Source: QHXW01 sp035297145
Lineage (GTDB): Bacteria > Acidobacteriota > Terriglobia > Bryobacterales > Bryobacteraceae
Assembly (NCBI GenBank): GCA_035297145.1
Contig: DATGZN010000078.1
Coordinates: forward strand, 8,340 to 72,339
Reading direction: 5' to 3'
DNA: 64,000 bases
Below, in pieces: positions 16,283 through 26,500 of the stretch. The translations under genes and the position numbers were made by a program. Every line of letters starts with the position of its first letter. The first letter of the stretch is position 1. A model generated the notes under the pieces. The model did not search any database. It was not told the DNA's origin and saw only the letters and a program-made list of their open reading frames with translations.

Positions 16283-17623
16283 CTAAAATGCCGGTAATTT
16301 CAACTTGCCCAGCTTCTTTCCCAGAAATCCGCCGGAGAAACTCTTCATCATCTTACGCGCTTGCGAATACTGCTTCAGCAACTGGTTGACGTCCTGCACA
16401 CTGGTTCCGCTGCCTTTGGCGATGCGCCGCCGCCGGCTGCCGTTGATAATCATGTGGTTCGCGCGCTCCCGCGGCGTCATGGAATCGATGATCGCGACCA
16501 CGTTTGTAATCTCTTTTTCGTCGATTTTGACGTTCTTGAGATCTTTCATGATGCCCATATTCGGCATCATCCCTAGGATCGATTCCAGCGGGCCGAGCTT
16601 CCGAATTTGCCGGATCTGATCGCGGAAGTCCTCAAGTGTAAAGTCGTTTTCGATCAGCTTACGCTGCATCTCCACGGCTTGTTTCTTATCGATGGCCTCT
16701 TCCGCCTTCTCGATGAACGAGAGGACGTCGCCCATGCCCAGGATGCGCGAGGCCACGCGGTCCGGGTAAAACACTTCGAGCGCGTCGGACTTTTCTCCCA
16801 CGCCCACAAACTTGAGCGGTTGGCCGGTTACCTGGCGGATGGAGAGCGCCGCGCCGCCGCGCGCATCGCCGTCCATCTTGGTCAGCACGATGCCCGTGAT
16901 GCCCAAACGTTTGTGGAATTCGTCCGCGCTCTTCACCGCGTCCTGGCCGGTCATGGCGTCGGCCACGAACAGGATTTCGACCGGCGTCAGCATCTCGCGA
17001 AGCTGCTGCAATTCGGTCATGAGCTGGTCGTCAATGTGCAGCCGCCCGGCCGTATCGACGAGCAGCACATCGCGACCCGTATTGGCGGCTTCCTTGCGTG
17101 CGGACCGTGCCAGATCCGCCGGCGCCGTCTCTTCCGGCGTGCCCGTGTAAATCGGCTGGTTAATGTCGCGCGCCACGATGCGCAGTTGTTCCCGCGCCGC
17201 GGGCCGATATATGTCCACCGATACCAGCAGCGGCCGATGCCCATTTCTCGACAGCCACCGCGCGATCTTCCCGGTCGTTGTGGTTTTGCCGGATCCCTGC
17301 AACCCCACCATGAGAATCACGCTGGGCGGCTCGTTGGCGAAGCGTAACTTCGATTCGTGGCTGCCCAGGATCTTGATCATTTCATCGCGCACAATCGCGA
17401 TGACCTGCTGCGAAGGCGAAAGCGCGGTCAGCACTTCCTCGCCCATGGCCTTCACTTTGATGGCCTCGATCAATTGCTTGACAACCCGGAAATTGACGTC
17501 GGCTTCGAGCAGCGCGACGCGGATCTCCCGCAGCGCGGACTCCATGTTTTCCGCCGTCAGCCGCCCTTCGCCGCGCAGGCTCTTGAATACCCGCTGCAGC
17601 TTTTCCGATAAGTTGTCGAACAT
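16283..17623 (-). CDS. ffh: Signal recognition particle protein
   Basis: Ffh binds 4.5S RNA and signal peptides and delivers nascent membrane proteins to FtsY. The 446-residue protein has the N domain, the G domain with the P-loop GLQGSGKTTTTGKIA, DTAGRLHID and TKMDGDARGG, and a Met-rich M domain ending in the GSRRRRIAKGSGTSVQDVN RNA-binding segment. It is the first gene of the ffh-rpsP-khpA-rimM-trmD-rplS-rnhB run. The promoter should lie just above 17623. Confidence 0.97.
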   Translation of the reverse strand: MFDNLSEKLQRVFKSLRGEGRLTAENMESALREIRVALLEADVNFRVVKQLIEAIKVKAMGEEVLTALSPSQQVIAIVRDEMIKILGSHESKLRFANEPPSVILMVGLQGSGKTTTTGKIARWLSRNGHRPLLVSVDIYRPAAREQLRIVARDINQPIYTGTPEETAPADLARSARKEAANTGRDVLLVDTAGRLHIDDQLMTELQQLREMLTPVEILFVADAMTGQDAVKSADEFHKRLGITGIVLTKMDGDARGGAALSIRQVTGQPLKFVGVGEKSDALEVFYPDRVASRILGMGDVLSFIEKAEEAIDKKQAVEMQRKLIENDFTLEDFRDQIRQIRKLGPLESILGMMPNMGIMKDLKNVKIDEKEITNVVAIIDSMTPRERANHMIINGSRRRRIAKGSGTSVQDVNQLLKQYSQARKMMKSFSGGFLGKKLGKLKLPAF

Positions 17624-17742
17624 GATCGCTTACGGAGTTTACAACCGGACACCAAGGCAAACTGGTGGCCAGGAATGATTTAGACATTATAGCGGATTTT
17701 GGGCAACAAGACTTCTTTTGCCCCGGAACTGCGCCCAGGCTG

Positions 17743-17970
17743 TTAGGGCGAATGGAGATGCTGCAAAACGTCTACCAATAGCCATAGGCATAGCAGCAAC
17801 TCGCAGGCGATTGGGAGTAACCATGCATCTGCCGAGTCCTCGATTTTGGATTTTCTCCATGCAGTCCACAGTGCCGAGATCAGCAAAGACGTCGCTATCA
17901 ACCAAACGACAAGGTCAGGGATGTGATTGGTTGACTTCGTTTGCGCGAGCAGGAGTTCTGGTGGAAGCAA
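17743..17970 (-). CDS. Possible small two-helix membrane protein
   Basis: The 75-residue frame has two hydrophobic stretches (LVVWLIATSLLISALW and LLPIACELLLCLWLLVDVL) separated by a charged loop, and it begins with a plausible ATG. Its composition looks natural, but no family is recognised. Its 5' end overlaps, antisense, the start of the plus-strand frame at 17960. No strong ribosome site was seen, so this is a weak call. Confidence 0.3.
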   Translation of the reverse strand: MLPPELLLAQTKSTNHIPDLVVWLIATSLLISALWTAWRKSKIEDSADAWLLPIACELLLCLWLLVDVLQHLHSP

Positions 17971-18323
17971 TCGCCAATGGTCAGGCGTGGTTCACGACCG
18001 AGGGCGCGATTCACAAACTGAAGGAACTGGCGAGCGCTCAAATGCAATCGGGATTAGACAGCCTGTTGCAAGAAATCCAGAGCGGCGATTATGCACTGAA
18101 CTTGAACTGGTGGCCCGAGGGTGCACTGAACTACACGATCGGCCGGTATACCAGAAACGGTATGGCTGGACTAAAGGAAAAGCTCGCCCAGTTTCCCGCT
18201 GGCACGCACCTGGGCATAATCACCACCGTTGCCGAACGTGAGCGCCAGCGAGCGGAATTTGCCGAGGTAGAAAACGCAGCCGCGGCTGACGGTTTATTGC
18301 TGCAGATCCAAACACCCCGGTAG
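17960..18323 (+). CDS. Hypothetical protein, possibly 5'-truncated
   Basis: The frame ends in a protein-like sequence of about 120 residues (for example IHKLKELASAQMQSGLDSLL and FPAGTHLGIITTVAERE) with GC-rich third positions, as in the neighbours. The frame stays open upstream to 17718, but that part reads poorly and overlaps the antisense membrane frame. The coordinates start at the GTG at 17960. It may be the 3' end of an older gene. No family is recognised. Confidence 0.4.
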
Positions 18324-18349
18324 ACAGCAAAGGGCCCGGAATATTCGAG

Positions 18350-18387
18350 CCCTCGCGGCAAATTCAACCCCTCGCGGCAAATTCAAC
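18350..18387. repeat. Two tandem copies of a 19-bp unit
   Basis: CCCTCGCGGCAAATTCAAC occurs twice in direct tandem (18350-18368 and 18369-18387) just after the hypothetical gene ends. No function is apparent. Confidence 0.7.
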
Positions 18388-18533
18388 CCACACTTCCCGG
18401 CTTTGCATTAGCTATACTCGTGGCGACACTTTACAGCCGGGCGGTCGCTGATCCCCTCATGTCCCCGCCTTTGCTGCGCAGCCCGCGAGGCCCCGATAGG
18501 TAATAGGCAGCCCCGTACCACAGCCTCGCCTCG

Positions 18534-19865
18534 CTATTGAACTTCAGCGGTTCCTCGCGAGGCCGTTGCGAACGGCGCCGCACTCACTACGTACACCGGA
18601 ATCGATGTGAAAGCCCGTGTTGGATTCGACCGCAGCCCAATCACCGAAAATGTCCCGGACGAAGAGGAGAGCAGCAGCGTACCTGTCTGCCTGGCGCTTT
18701 TGGGGAACTGCGCCGGCAGTCCGAAGGCCGCGTGTCCGTTGGCGGGAATATTCAGCGGGGATTCCGCCACGATCTCCCCCGACGACAGCAGCAAAGTCGC
18801 GGAAAGCGTTTCCGCGGAGTTGCTGGCATTCACCACGGCAATGCTGGTGGCAAAGCCAGCGGTCATGTTGTGGAAGGGGATCAGAACCTGTGACGCCGGC
18901 GCGACGGCCAGTGCCGTAGCATCCTGATTGTCTCCGCCAGAGACCTTCAATGTGAAGATGGCGTATGCCAAAACACCTGGGCTAGCGATCAGCTCTCCAA
19001 AGCCCGCTGTCAGGTTGGCCGCAGTACCCGGCGTTTGCACGAAGACCGTAGCACCCGGCGCCAGTTGCAGGTTCTCGGTGGAAACCGCTTCCACCAGCGG
19101 CAGAGTCCAGGGTTGCGTATCTCCGGCGGCGTCGGTGCCCTGCAAGAATTGCAGCGATGCTGTGGTTGTGGTCCCTGTCGTGTTCGTGACGCCAATCGTG
19201 GTTTGCCATCCGCCGCCATCGACAATCTGCGGCATGAACAGCGTTTGCGAAGCCCCAAGATCCTGGATAGCGACGAGATCGATGAATGAGGTCTCATCGG
19301 TGCCCGCGGACGCGGTTCCGGTGAAACTAATCGTCACGCTTCCCGTGGCGGTGAAGGGACTGGTGGTGTACTGCTGAAAGCTCGTGGTCAGCGGGCTTTT
19401 GACGTCCAGAACATCGGCTCCGCCGACAAGCACCGAGAAGTCCAACTCCGTACAGCCGTAGTTGCAGCCGCCGTTGAGCGGCCGGCCGGCGGCGTAAAAA
19501 GTGATCTCGTAGCTGTGCCCGGCTTGGAATCCGCCCACCGTCTGGCTCACCGAGGCCGTCGCGACTTTCCCGGGAAGCGGCCCCACGCAGCAGCCGGATT
19601 GAATGAAGCCCACCTGGGTTCCGCCCGGCGTCGGAGCGTCATACGTTACAGCGGCGGTTTGCTGTTGGCACCCGCCTGCGGTAATTCCGGCGAATCCCGC
19701 ATAAGTCCACCCTGCTCCTGCCGGAGAGAGTTCATGGCTCGGGCAGACGCCGACGTTCGGCGTCTCGAAAGAGGGATTCACAAACGCGGGCTGGGCGTTC
19801 GCCACGGGCGCTCCCAGCGCGATTATGAGCAGCGCGAGAAAACAAAAACGATTTGTCGGAATCAT
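18534..19865 (-). CDS. Secreted protein with N-terminal beta-sandwich (DUF642-like) domain
   Basis: The protein has a Sec signal peptide (FCFLALLIIALGAPVANAQ). An N-terminal domain of about 170 residues begins FVNPSFETP and contains HSYEITFYAAGRPLNGG and ending strands. This is the layout of DUF642/CBM-like domains, in which a bound carbohydrate is usual. The remaining ~240 residues are a repetitive beta-rich region of Thr/Ser/Ala, with WQTTIGVTNTTG and FATSIAVVNAS as a repeated motif. The start at 19865 is chosen because GAGG lies before it; an ATG at 19883 is six codons upstream. Substrate unknown. Confidence 0.6.
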   Translation of the reverse strand: MIPTNRFCFLALLIIALGAPVANAQPAFVNPSFETPNVGVCPSHELSPAGAGWTYAGFAGITAGGCQQQTAAVTYDAPTPGGTQVGFIQSGCCVGPLPGKVATASVSQTVGGFQAGHSYEITFYAAGRPLNGGCNYGCTELDFSVLVGGADVLDVKSPLTTSFQQYTTSPFTATGSVTISFTGTASAGTDETSFIDLVAIQDLGASQTLFMPQIVDGGGWQTTIGVTNTTGTTTTASLQFLQGTDAAGDTQPWTLPLVEAVSTENLQLAPGATVFVQTPGTAANLTAGFGELIASPGVLAYAIFTLKVSGGDNQDATALAVAPASQVLIPFHNMTAGFATSIAVVNASNSAETLSATLLLSSGEIVAESPLNIPANGHAAFGLPAQFPKSARQTGTLLLSSSSGTFSVIGLRSNPTRAFTSIPVYVVSAAPFATASRGTAEVQ

Positions 19866-19965
19866 GCGTCGTACCTCATCCATCCAGAATCGACGCGCAG
19901 CATGGCGTCAGTAACAACGCGCGGATGAGCCGCAAAACACCTCATGCCACCCAAGGGGGAGCGTC

Positions 19966-20023
19966 GGGCCGGATATATCCGGCCCCTACGAAGCGCCGGC
20001 GTCGGGGCGAGGCACGCCTCGCC
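19966..20023. repeat. Two GC-rich palindromes between genes
   Basis: 19966-19985 is a perfect 20-bp palindrome (GGGCCGGATA followed by its complement), trailed by CCTACG. 20006-20023 is a second hairpin (GGCGAGGC and GCCTCGCC around AC). They lie between two same-strand genes, so they may act as a terminator or be copies of a dispersed palindromic repeat (see 889 and 27155). Confidence 0.6.
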
Positions 20024-20030
20024 TTCAAAC

Positions 20031-20231
20031 TCAGCGTTCCCGCCGCAACAGCAACACGCCGCCGATCAACGAGAAGATCCCGATCGCTACGGCGATCGCC
20101 ATGCCCGCCCAAGAAACGGGGCTCCGCATATCCTCCGGAGATGCGTGAAGAAAAAAGTGATGGACTGCATGCCCGAGATGTAGCGTGACGAGTAGAACCG
20201 CAACACCGCTCATAAGGTTCAGAATTCGCAT
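20031..20231 (-). CDS. Small two-helix membrane protein
   Basis: This 66-residue protein begins MRILNLMSGVAVLLVTLHLGH and has a second helix (WAGMAIAVAIGIFSLIGGVLLL) with a basic end (RRER). An excellent ribosome site (GAGGAGG) precedes the ATG. It starts 11 bases after the ankyrin gene ends, so the two are cotranscribed. His residues cluster (HAVHHFFLH) between the helices, which could bind metal, but no family is recognised. Confidence 0.7.
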   Translation of the reverse strand: MRILNLMSGVAVLLVTLHLGHAVHHFFLHASPEDMRSPVSWAGMAIAVAIGIFSLIGGVLLLRRER

Positions 20232-20242
20232 CGTCGCCTCCT

Positions 20243-21742
20243 CTACAACCCTTCTTCATGCCGCCGGAGAACCTCGCGAACTGCCTCGCTGGCCTCGAGA
20301 TCGTCGGTGAGTTTCGGCGCCTTCGCGCCGGCGCCGAGCAAGGCTTCCACGGTGGCCGCATAGTCTCCGGTATCGCGGTGCCAACTATTTTCGGAGCCGT
20401 GCAGCGCGGAACCCAAGGCGGTCTGGCCATATTCGCAGTCGTTCCGTTCGAGCTGCGGGTGATACCGCAGAATCTCCCGGACCATCTCCGCGTTTCCGTG
20501 CCACGCCGCCCACGCGAGCGGCGTCAAGCCGTACTCGCCCTGTGCCTCGACGGGCCACCCCGCCTGCAGCATGAGACGCACCGCGCCTGTATTGTTGTTC
20601 TGCGCGGCATCCGGTAACCGGCGGCGGTCTTCATCCAGATTCGGACGGCTGGCGAGCATCGCGCGGAAAGTATCCTCGTCGCCGAGTTCAAATGCCTGCG
20701 CCAGTTTTACGTCCTCCGGACTGCGCTCCATCAGGAACCGAAAAACCTCCATATGGCCCAAGTCGCGGGCAATTTGGTGCGGCGTTCGGTCCTTCCCGAA
20801 GAGTTGAATGTAGACGGTGCCCTCGCTTCGCGGATCCTGTTTGGGAAAATAGGCGTCGGAGGCGCGCATCCGGATCGAGGTGGGATCGGCATCCAGGTGC
20901 CGGCGCACCAATTGCAGATCGCCTAAGGCCGCCGCCGTGAGGATGTCTGTGCGGCACCCGCGCGCCACCAGGTACCTTGCAATCTCCTGGCGGTCCCGCG
21001 GATAATGCCGCGCCTGTACCACGCGCAACATGTGCTGCGCCGGCGTGGATTCGTACAGCAGGTCGCGAGCATCCATCGTGGCGCCGTTTTCCAGCAGGTG
21101 TTCCGCGATCTCGATAGTGGCGGCGCAATGCAGCGGCGTCTGGCCGTTAACCCCTCGAGCGTCCACCATGCCGCGATCCGTCGAAACCAGCTCCCGCAGC
21201 TTATCGGGCATCCCCAGCCGCGCCGCTGCGTGTGCGTCCACCACGGCGCCGCGCTCTATTAGAAATGCCGCCATGGCGGGCGCGCACTCATCCAGAACGC
21301 CGACGCCCCCAGCCCACCATCGGCTTCGCGCGTTGATATCCGCGCCGGCCCGAAGCAGCACATCAATCGTCTTCCGGTCACTTCTTTGCACCGCTGCCAG
21401 CAGCGGCTGCATGCCGGAGTTGCCGTAGTTGGCCATCGGTTGGTTGATCTGAGCCTTCAGCTCGGAGTGGCTTTCGAGCAGGCGCGCGGTCTTGTCCGCA
21501 TCGCTCGCGCATATCGCAGCCGATAGCATCTCACCGGGCGCGAGCAGGCGCGCCACGGATTCGACATGCTCCTTCAGCTTCGCCCAACTGGCAAAGCCGT
21601 ATTCGCGGGCAATCAGGTGTTGTGCGTCGGCAAGTTTCGGACTTTCCGCCGCGGGGTTATCCGGCTGCAACTGGCGCAGCAGATCTTTGGCTTGTTTCTT
21701 GAGGTGTTCGAGGTTTGGCTTTTCGGGTAATTCGCGAGACAT
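20243..21742 (-). CDS. Ankyrin-repeat protein
   Basis: The 499-residue protein opens with a helical module (NLEHLKKQAKDLLRQL, then HLIAREYGFASWAKLKEHVE) common to a group of bacterial ankyrin proteins. Ankyrin repeats follow (for example GMQPLLAAVQRSDRKTIDVL, GQTPLHCAATIEIAEHLLEN and YGLTPLAWAAWHGNAEMV). There is no signal peptide, so it is probably a cytoplasmic binding protein. AAGGAGGAG precedes the ATG at 21742; the GTG just before it is less likely. A remnant of the same N-terminal module is present at 56780-57091. Confidence 0.88.
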   Translation of the reverse strand: MSRELPEKPNLEHLKKQAKDLLRQLQPDNPAAESPKLADAQHLIAREYGFASWAKLKEHVESVARLLAPGEMLSAAICASDADKTARLLESHSELKAQINQPMANYGNSGMQPLLAAVQRSDRKTIDVLLRAGADINARSRWWAGGVGVLDECAPAMAAFLIERGAVVDAHAAARLGMPDKLRELVSTDRGMVDARGVNGQTPLHCAATIEIAEHLLENGATMDARDLLYESTPAQHMLRVVQARHYPRDRQEIARYLVARGCRTDILTAAALGDLQLVRRHLDADPTSIRMRASDAYFPKQDPRSEGTVYIQLFGKDRTPHQIARDLGHMEVFRFLMERSPEDVKLAQAFELGDEDTFRAMLASRPNLDEDRRRLPDAAQNNNTGAVRLMLQAGWPVEAQGEYGLTPLAWAAWHGNAEMVREILRYHPQLERNDCEYGQTALGSALHGSENSWHRDTGDYAATVEALLGAGAKAPKLTDDLEASEAVREVLRRHEEGL

Positions 21743-21917
21743 CACTCCTCCTTCTTTTGGCCCGATGTCCGCTATGACGGGCAGAAGTGAGGTTGATGTT
21801 CGGTACTGCTCAGCAGCTCAGGTGGGATCGTCCCTTCCCGCGGACGGGATGCACCCTGGATTGCAGCGTCCAGTATAGTCCAACCGCCTTGGAACGCGCA
21901 ATCCTTGCCGGATGCCG

Positions 21918-22442
21918 CTACTTCCGCTGTTCGCTCGAAGGCGGCACCAGCCCCTTGATCCGCATGTAGGTCACCAGGTTGCCGTAGTGTTCCATGTCAT
22001 GGGCGCTATTGAAGGCCAGGATCGTCAACTTGGTCTGATCGCGCCCAAAGAACTTGACGATTTCTGCGGCGTGGGCGTCCGTCATACCGTCGTAAGCTTT
22101 GTCGCAATAGGCAAAAGCGTCGCTTAGCGCTTTGACCAGGTCAGCCTTGGTTGTCTTGCTTTTCTCAATTCCCGGCGCCGGATTTTTCTCTCCCGTTGCA
22201 GCGGAACAGAACATGTACTGCGCGTCCGCCACGTGCCCTACGATCTGGCCGAAGCTGCGCACATCCGGAGTCGGCTTGAACGCGTAGTTCTCCTCCGGCA
22301 TCTTTTCCGCGGCTCTGGCCACGTTGTTCTTGGCAATGTTGTAAATGCCCTTGATCCCTGCGCTGAGGGGATCGGCCGTGGACTGCGCATGCATCACCGC
22401 GCCGCTCAACGAAAGGCAAATAAGCAGACCGATAGTCTTCAT
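21918..22442 (-). CDS. Exported DinB-like protein
   Basis: From the ATG at 22442 (preceded by AGGAGGG) the 174-residue protein has a Sec signal peptide (MKTIGLLICLSLSGAVMHAQ) and then a DinB-type four-helix bundle. The His residues expected for the metal site are present in FGQIVGHVADAQ and NSAHDMEHYGNL. DinB relatives include thiol-dependent S-transferases, but most are uncharacterised. Export is unusual for the family but recurs in soil bacteria. An upstream in-frame codon at 22475 is not needed. Confidence 0.78.
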   Translation of the reverse strand: MKTIGLLICLSLSGAVMHAQSTADPLSAGIKGIYNIAKNNVARAAEKMPEENYAFKPTPDVRSFGQIVGHVADAQYMFCSAATGEKNPAPGIEKSKTTKADLVKALSDAFAYCDKAYDGMTDAHAAEIVKFFGRDQTKLTILAFNSAHDMEHYGNLVTYMRIKGLVPPSSEQRK

Positions 22443-22509
22443 GAAACCCTCCTGGGGCGTTCTATTGTACGCCAACCACAGGAGACGTTCGCAACAGGAA
22501 TCGGTCTCG

Positions 22510-22926
22510 CTATGTTTGTGGGGGAACCACGCGCACGCTGCTGGCGGCCATCTTGCCCGTCCGGTCCATGCCCAGTTCGTAAATTACTTTCGTACCGGGC
22601 ACCAGGTCGCTGGCTTGGCCTTCATTCAGCCGCGAAATGTGGAAGAAAATATCGCGGCCTCCACCGTCCGGGCGGAGAAATCCGAAGCCTTTCTCCTCAA
22701 AATAGGTCACCACGGACCCGGTTTCGGCCGCGGGCATCTCGCCATCCCCAGTCGCTGGTGCACCCCCGCCGGACATGGTCGGCCGGCCGGATTTGTCGCC
22801 AACGCCTTGCTTGATGAGCGCGAGGTCGTCCTCGGTCCAGTTCGCGACCGGCGCCGTCTCAGGCATCTTCAGGTTGGGATTCTTTTTGCGGGATTCTTCA
22901 AAGAGACGTTTTTGTCTGGCGTTCAA
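22510..22926 (-). CDS. Cold-shock-domain protein with N-terminal extension
   Basis: The C-terminal ~70 residues form a cold-shock domain (GSVVTYFEEKGFGFLRPDG, then DIFFHISRL), matching the RNP1/RNP2 RNA-binding motifs. About 65 residues of charged, partly disordered sequence precede it, starting NARQKRLFEESRKKNPNLKM. The likely start is TTG at 22926, since AGGA lies before it. The gene follows the tudor-like gene by 20 bases on the same strand, so one transcript is likely. It probably binds single-stranded RNA or DNA. Confidence 0.85.
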   Translation of the reverse strand: MNARQKRLFEESRKKNPNLKMPETAPVANWTEDDLALIKQGVGDKSGRPTMSGGGAPATGDGEMPAAETGSVVTYFEEKGFGFLRPDGGGRDIFFHISRLNEGQASDLVPGTKVIYELGMDRTGKMAASSVRVVPPQT

Positions 22927-22946
22927 GGCAGATTATTCCTGGATGG

Positions 22947-23183
22947 CTACTGCGCTGCTACGGCCGGTGTGGCCGCCTTTTTGCGTCGCGAAGCGCGCTT
23001 CTCGGCAGGGGGCTGACGGTCGCTCTTCTTCAGCGAAGCAACCACCATGGGGGTGACAAACTTCTTCTCGCCGTGATCGTCAAACTTGATCACGATGCGT
23101 TCCTCATTAATCGACATCACGGTACCCAGACCGAAAATCGTATGCTCAACCTGGGCGCCCTGGTTATATGGATTGGCAGCCAT
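22947..23183 (-). CDS. Small tudor-like (UvrD/PcrA C-terminal type) protein
   Basis: The 78-residue protein has the strand pattern GAQVEHTIFGLGTVMSI, then RIVIKFDDHGEKKFVTPMV. It resembles the tudor-like domain at the C terminus of UvrD/PcrA helicases (V-x-H-x-x-F-G-x-G-x-V), followed by a basic tail. In PcrA this domain contacts RNA polymerase; whether the stand-alone form does is unknown. It is cotranscribed with the cold-shock gene. Confidence 0.65.
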   Translation of the reverse strand: MAANPYNQGAQVEHTIFGLGTVMSINEERIVIKFDDHGEKKFVTPMVVASLKKSDRQPPAEKRASRRKKAATPAVAAQ

Positions 23184-23533
23184 ATGGCTACGTTGTGCTC
23201 CTTTTTTAGTTTGTGTGTAAGGTGGGAGCGGCTAAAGACCAACCACCGGCGTGAGGGGGACTTAACACAACTAATCAGTAAATATCATAGCAGAAGCCCT
23301 TGATCCTGTCGAGGCACGCGTAACCGCAACTAACCGCTACATTCTCGATATGTTGACCTTCGTTGTAACGTAATTTTCAAATTAGCCCGCGCCTAATCAC
23401 TCTATGAGGCCGTTTAACCCCTAAAAACGTCCGTTTGGCCACCACTGTGGCGTTTCCTTACATTTTCGGTTTATGATGGCCCAAACAGGGTTCGGGAGGT
23501 GGTCCGCACCTCCGGAAAGAAGACTAGTCTTTT
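23184..23533. other. Divergent intergenic region
   Basis: The 350 bases between the tudor-like gene and TonB receptor 1 are more AT-rich than the genes. They should hold both promoters. No coding frame was found. Confidence 0.4.
23495..23530 (+). promoter_or_regulatory. Two inverted repeats in the leader of TonB receptor 1
   Basis: A hairpin (GGAGGTG and CACCTCC around GTCCG, 23495-23513) is followed by the perfect palindrome AAGACTAGTCTT (23519-23530) that ends three bases before the ATG. The first stem sits just before the GGAAAG ribosome site. They could modulate translation or bind a repressor; this is inference. Confidence 0.4.
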
Positions 23534-26500
23534 ATGAAAAAAGCCGCGTACGTCGTTACGTTAGCCGTGCTGTTTTCTTTCAGCATTTTCGCGCAAGCGG
23601 TTGGGAGCCTCTCTGGAACAGTGGTCGACCCCTCCGGTGCGGCGATTCCTGGAGCTAAAGTGCAACTGCTTCTCGCTGGCGGTAAATCGGCGGTGGCTTC
23701 CACGCAGACCGGACCGGCCGGCGAATTCCATTTTTCGAGCCTCGCAGCGCTCGCCTACGACATCCACGTCGAGACCACCGGCTTCGCTGCCGCAACCATA
23801 GCGAACCTCCATGTGGACCCTGCGCGCGACACCACCTTGCCCACCATCCGTCTCGAACTGTCCTCCACTAGCGTGGCTGTCGAAGTCAAGGAGGCGGTCC
23901 AAGCCGTCGAGACCACCAACGCGGAAGTGACCACCACCGTCACCACAGCCCAGATCGACAATCTCCCGGTCCTGGATCGTCAGGTCACCAACCTGTTTAC
24001 CACGCAAGCGGGTGTAAGCGTCGGCAAGACCGCGACAAACATAAATGGGCTGCCCCCCTCGGTGACCAACCTGACCCTCGACGGCGTGAACATCCAGGAC
24101 AACTTCATCCGTTCCAACGACCTCGACTATCTGCCTAACAAGCTCACCATCGATCAGATCTCGGAAATCTCGATCAATACTTCGAATGCCAACCCTGCAC
24201 TAGGGCTGGGGGCGTCCCAGATCTCGCTCGTCACCAAATCGGGCACCAACGAATTCCATGGTGATGTCTATTGGTACAACCGCAACAGCGCGCTGTCGGC
24301 CAACGACTGGTTTAACAATCAAACTGGATCGGCGAAGCCGTTTCTGAACCTCAATCAGCTCGGTGGTTCGATCGGGGGTCCGATTATCAAGGACAAGCTG
24401 TTCTTTTATTTGAATTACGAAGCTTTCCGGCTGCGCCAGCAGTCGCTGACCATCAACCAGGTGCTCACGCCCAGCGCGCGCCAGGGGATTCTCACTTACC
24501 CGGGAGCGAGCGGCGCCACGCAAACGTTCAACATCCTGACGGCGCAGCATCTCTCGATCGATCCTACAATGCAGGCGATCCTCAACCAGGTGCCCACCAC
24601 CATCAATTCCAATTTGACCGGTGACGGTTTGAACACCGGCGGGTACGCCTTTAATGCCGCGGCCAACGAGGACCGCGACAACGCCACCGGCCGAATTGAC
24701 TACTATCTCTCGCAAAAGCACATCCTTGCCGGGAGCTACATTTTTAACCGCGACGACGTCGACCGGCCGACGATTGGCAGCTTCTATACCACTATTCCTC
24801 CGGTGACTAACGCTAACCACTCGAAGTTTCTGTCGGCGAGTTGGCGTTGGACGCCAACCCCCACACTAACCAACGAGCTGCGCGGCGGTTTCAACATAGC
24901 GCCAGGTAGTTTTGATGCCAAGCTGCCGCCGTACGTTATTGATAATGGTCCGTTTTCGCTTACGGGTCTAGATCCTCTGATTTTCAGTTCCCCTGTGAAT
25001 ACCTTCCAGCCGCAAGGCCGCGCTACCAATACCTACTCGTTGCAGGACAATGCGACGTGGACGCGTGGGAGGCACGTCATTTCTTTCGGCTATCAGTCGC
25101 AGTGGATAGGCATCACTCCGTATGACTACAACGGCGTCATTCCGATCTATGGCGTGGGGGAATCATCGAATAGTCCTTATGGCTTCGCGCCCGGATCCAT
25201 TCCCGGCGCCAATGCTACCTTCACCAATACAGCCAATGACCTGCTCGCTGCCCTGGCCGGACTCGTTACTCAAGATCAGCAGATTTTCAACGTCACCAGC
25301 CGAACATCCGGTTACGTGAGCGCGGCGCCCAACAAGCGCCATTTCACTTTCAACACTTATTCCGGTTACGTTGCTGATAGCTGGAAGGCCCTCCGGCGCC
25401 TCACTGTTTCATTGGGGTTGCGGTACGACTACTACACCGTGCTTCACGAGACCGACTCACTGGATTTGCTGCCTGAGCTCATTAATAACAATCCCATTCT
25501 CACTGTTTTGTCCAACGCCACCACCACTTTTGCGGGCGGCCCGGTTGGTCCCCAGTTCTATAAACCGGACCACCACAATTTTGCGCCTAACGCCGGCTTC
25601 GCGTGGGACGTTTTTGGAAACGGAAAGACCGCGTTACGCGGCGGCTACAGCATGGCCTATGTCAATGACGACGCCATTGCCACTCTGGTGAACAACATCG
25701 ATACCACCAACGGCGGCCTGTCAGCAACGATTGTGAACAACAATCTGACCAACATCGTGAACCAGGGTCTGCCTTCCATCACCGCACCGACCTTTCAGGT
25801 CCCGCGCACGTTTGCTGATAACTATGCAATTAACCCTGGCAATGCCCAGGGTATGCCCAATCCGAACCTGGTCAGCCCGTACGTCCAGCAATGGAGCTTT
25901 GGCGTCCAACATGAGCTGAAGGGCGGGTTTATCGTGGAGGGGCGTTACGTCGGGAATCACGCCGTTAAAGGCCTGCGGGCGATCGACTATAACCAGATCA
26001 ACATTTATGCAGCCGGTTTTCTACAAGATTTTATACGCGCGCGCAACAACGGGTTTCTTTCCGCGGCCGCCGGCCAGGGTTTTAATCCCGCCTACACCGG
26101 TCCCGGCACCCAGCCGCTGACCGTATTCCCACAGCTCCCCTTCGGAGGTTTGCTAAACGTCCCCGTCATCGACCATTACATCCAGACCGGTGAAGCCGGC
26201 GAATTGGCGGCGATTTATCAGCAAAACGGGCTCAACGGAAATATCAATTTCTTTCCCAACCCGTATACCAACGGCGCCAACGTCGTCACCAACTACTCCA
26301 GCTCAACCTACAACGGCCTGCAACTGGACGTCCGTAAGCGAACCGCCTCGGGCGTGCAGTTCCAATTCAATTACACGTTTTCCAAGGCGCTCGGCGATTC
26401 AGAGGGAACGGGCGCCGAGCGATTCCAGCCTTTCCTTGACCTCAATAACGGCCACATCGAGAAAGGCCCGCTGCCGTTCGATCTGCGCAACGTTTTTCAC

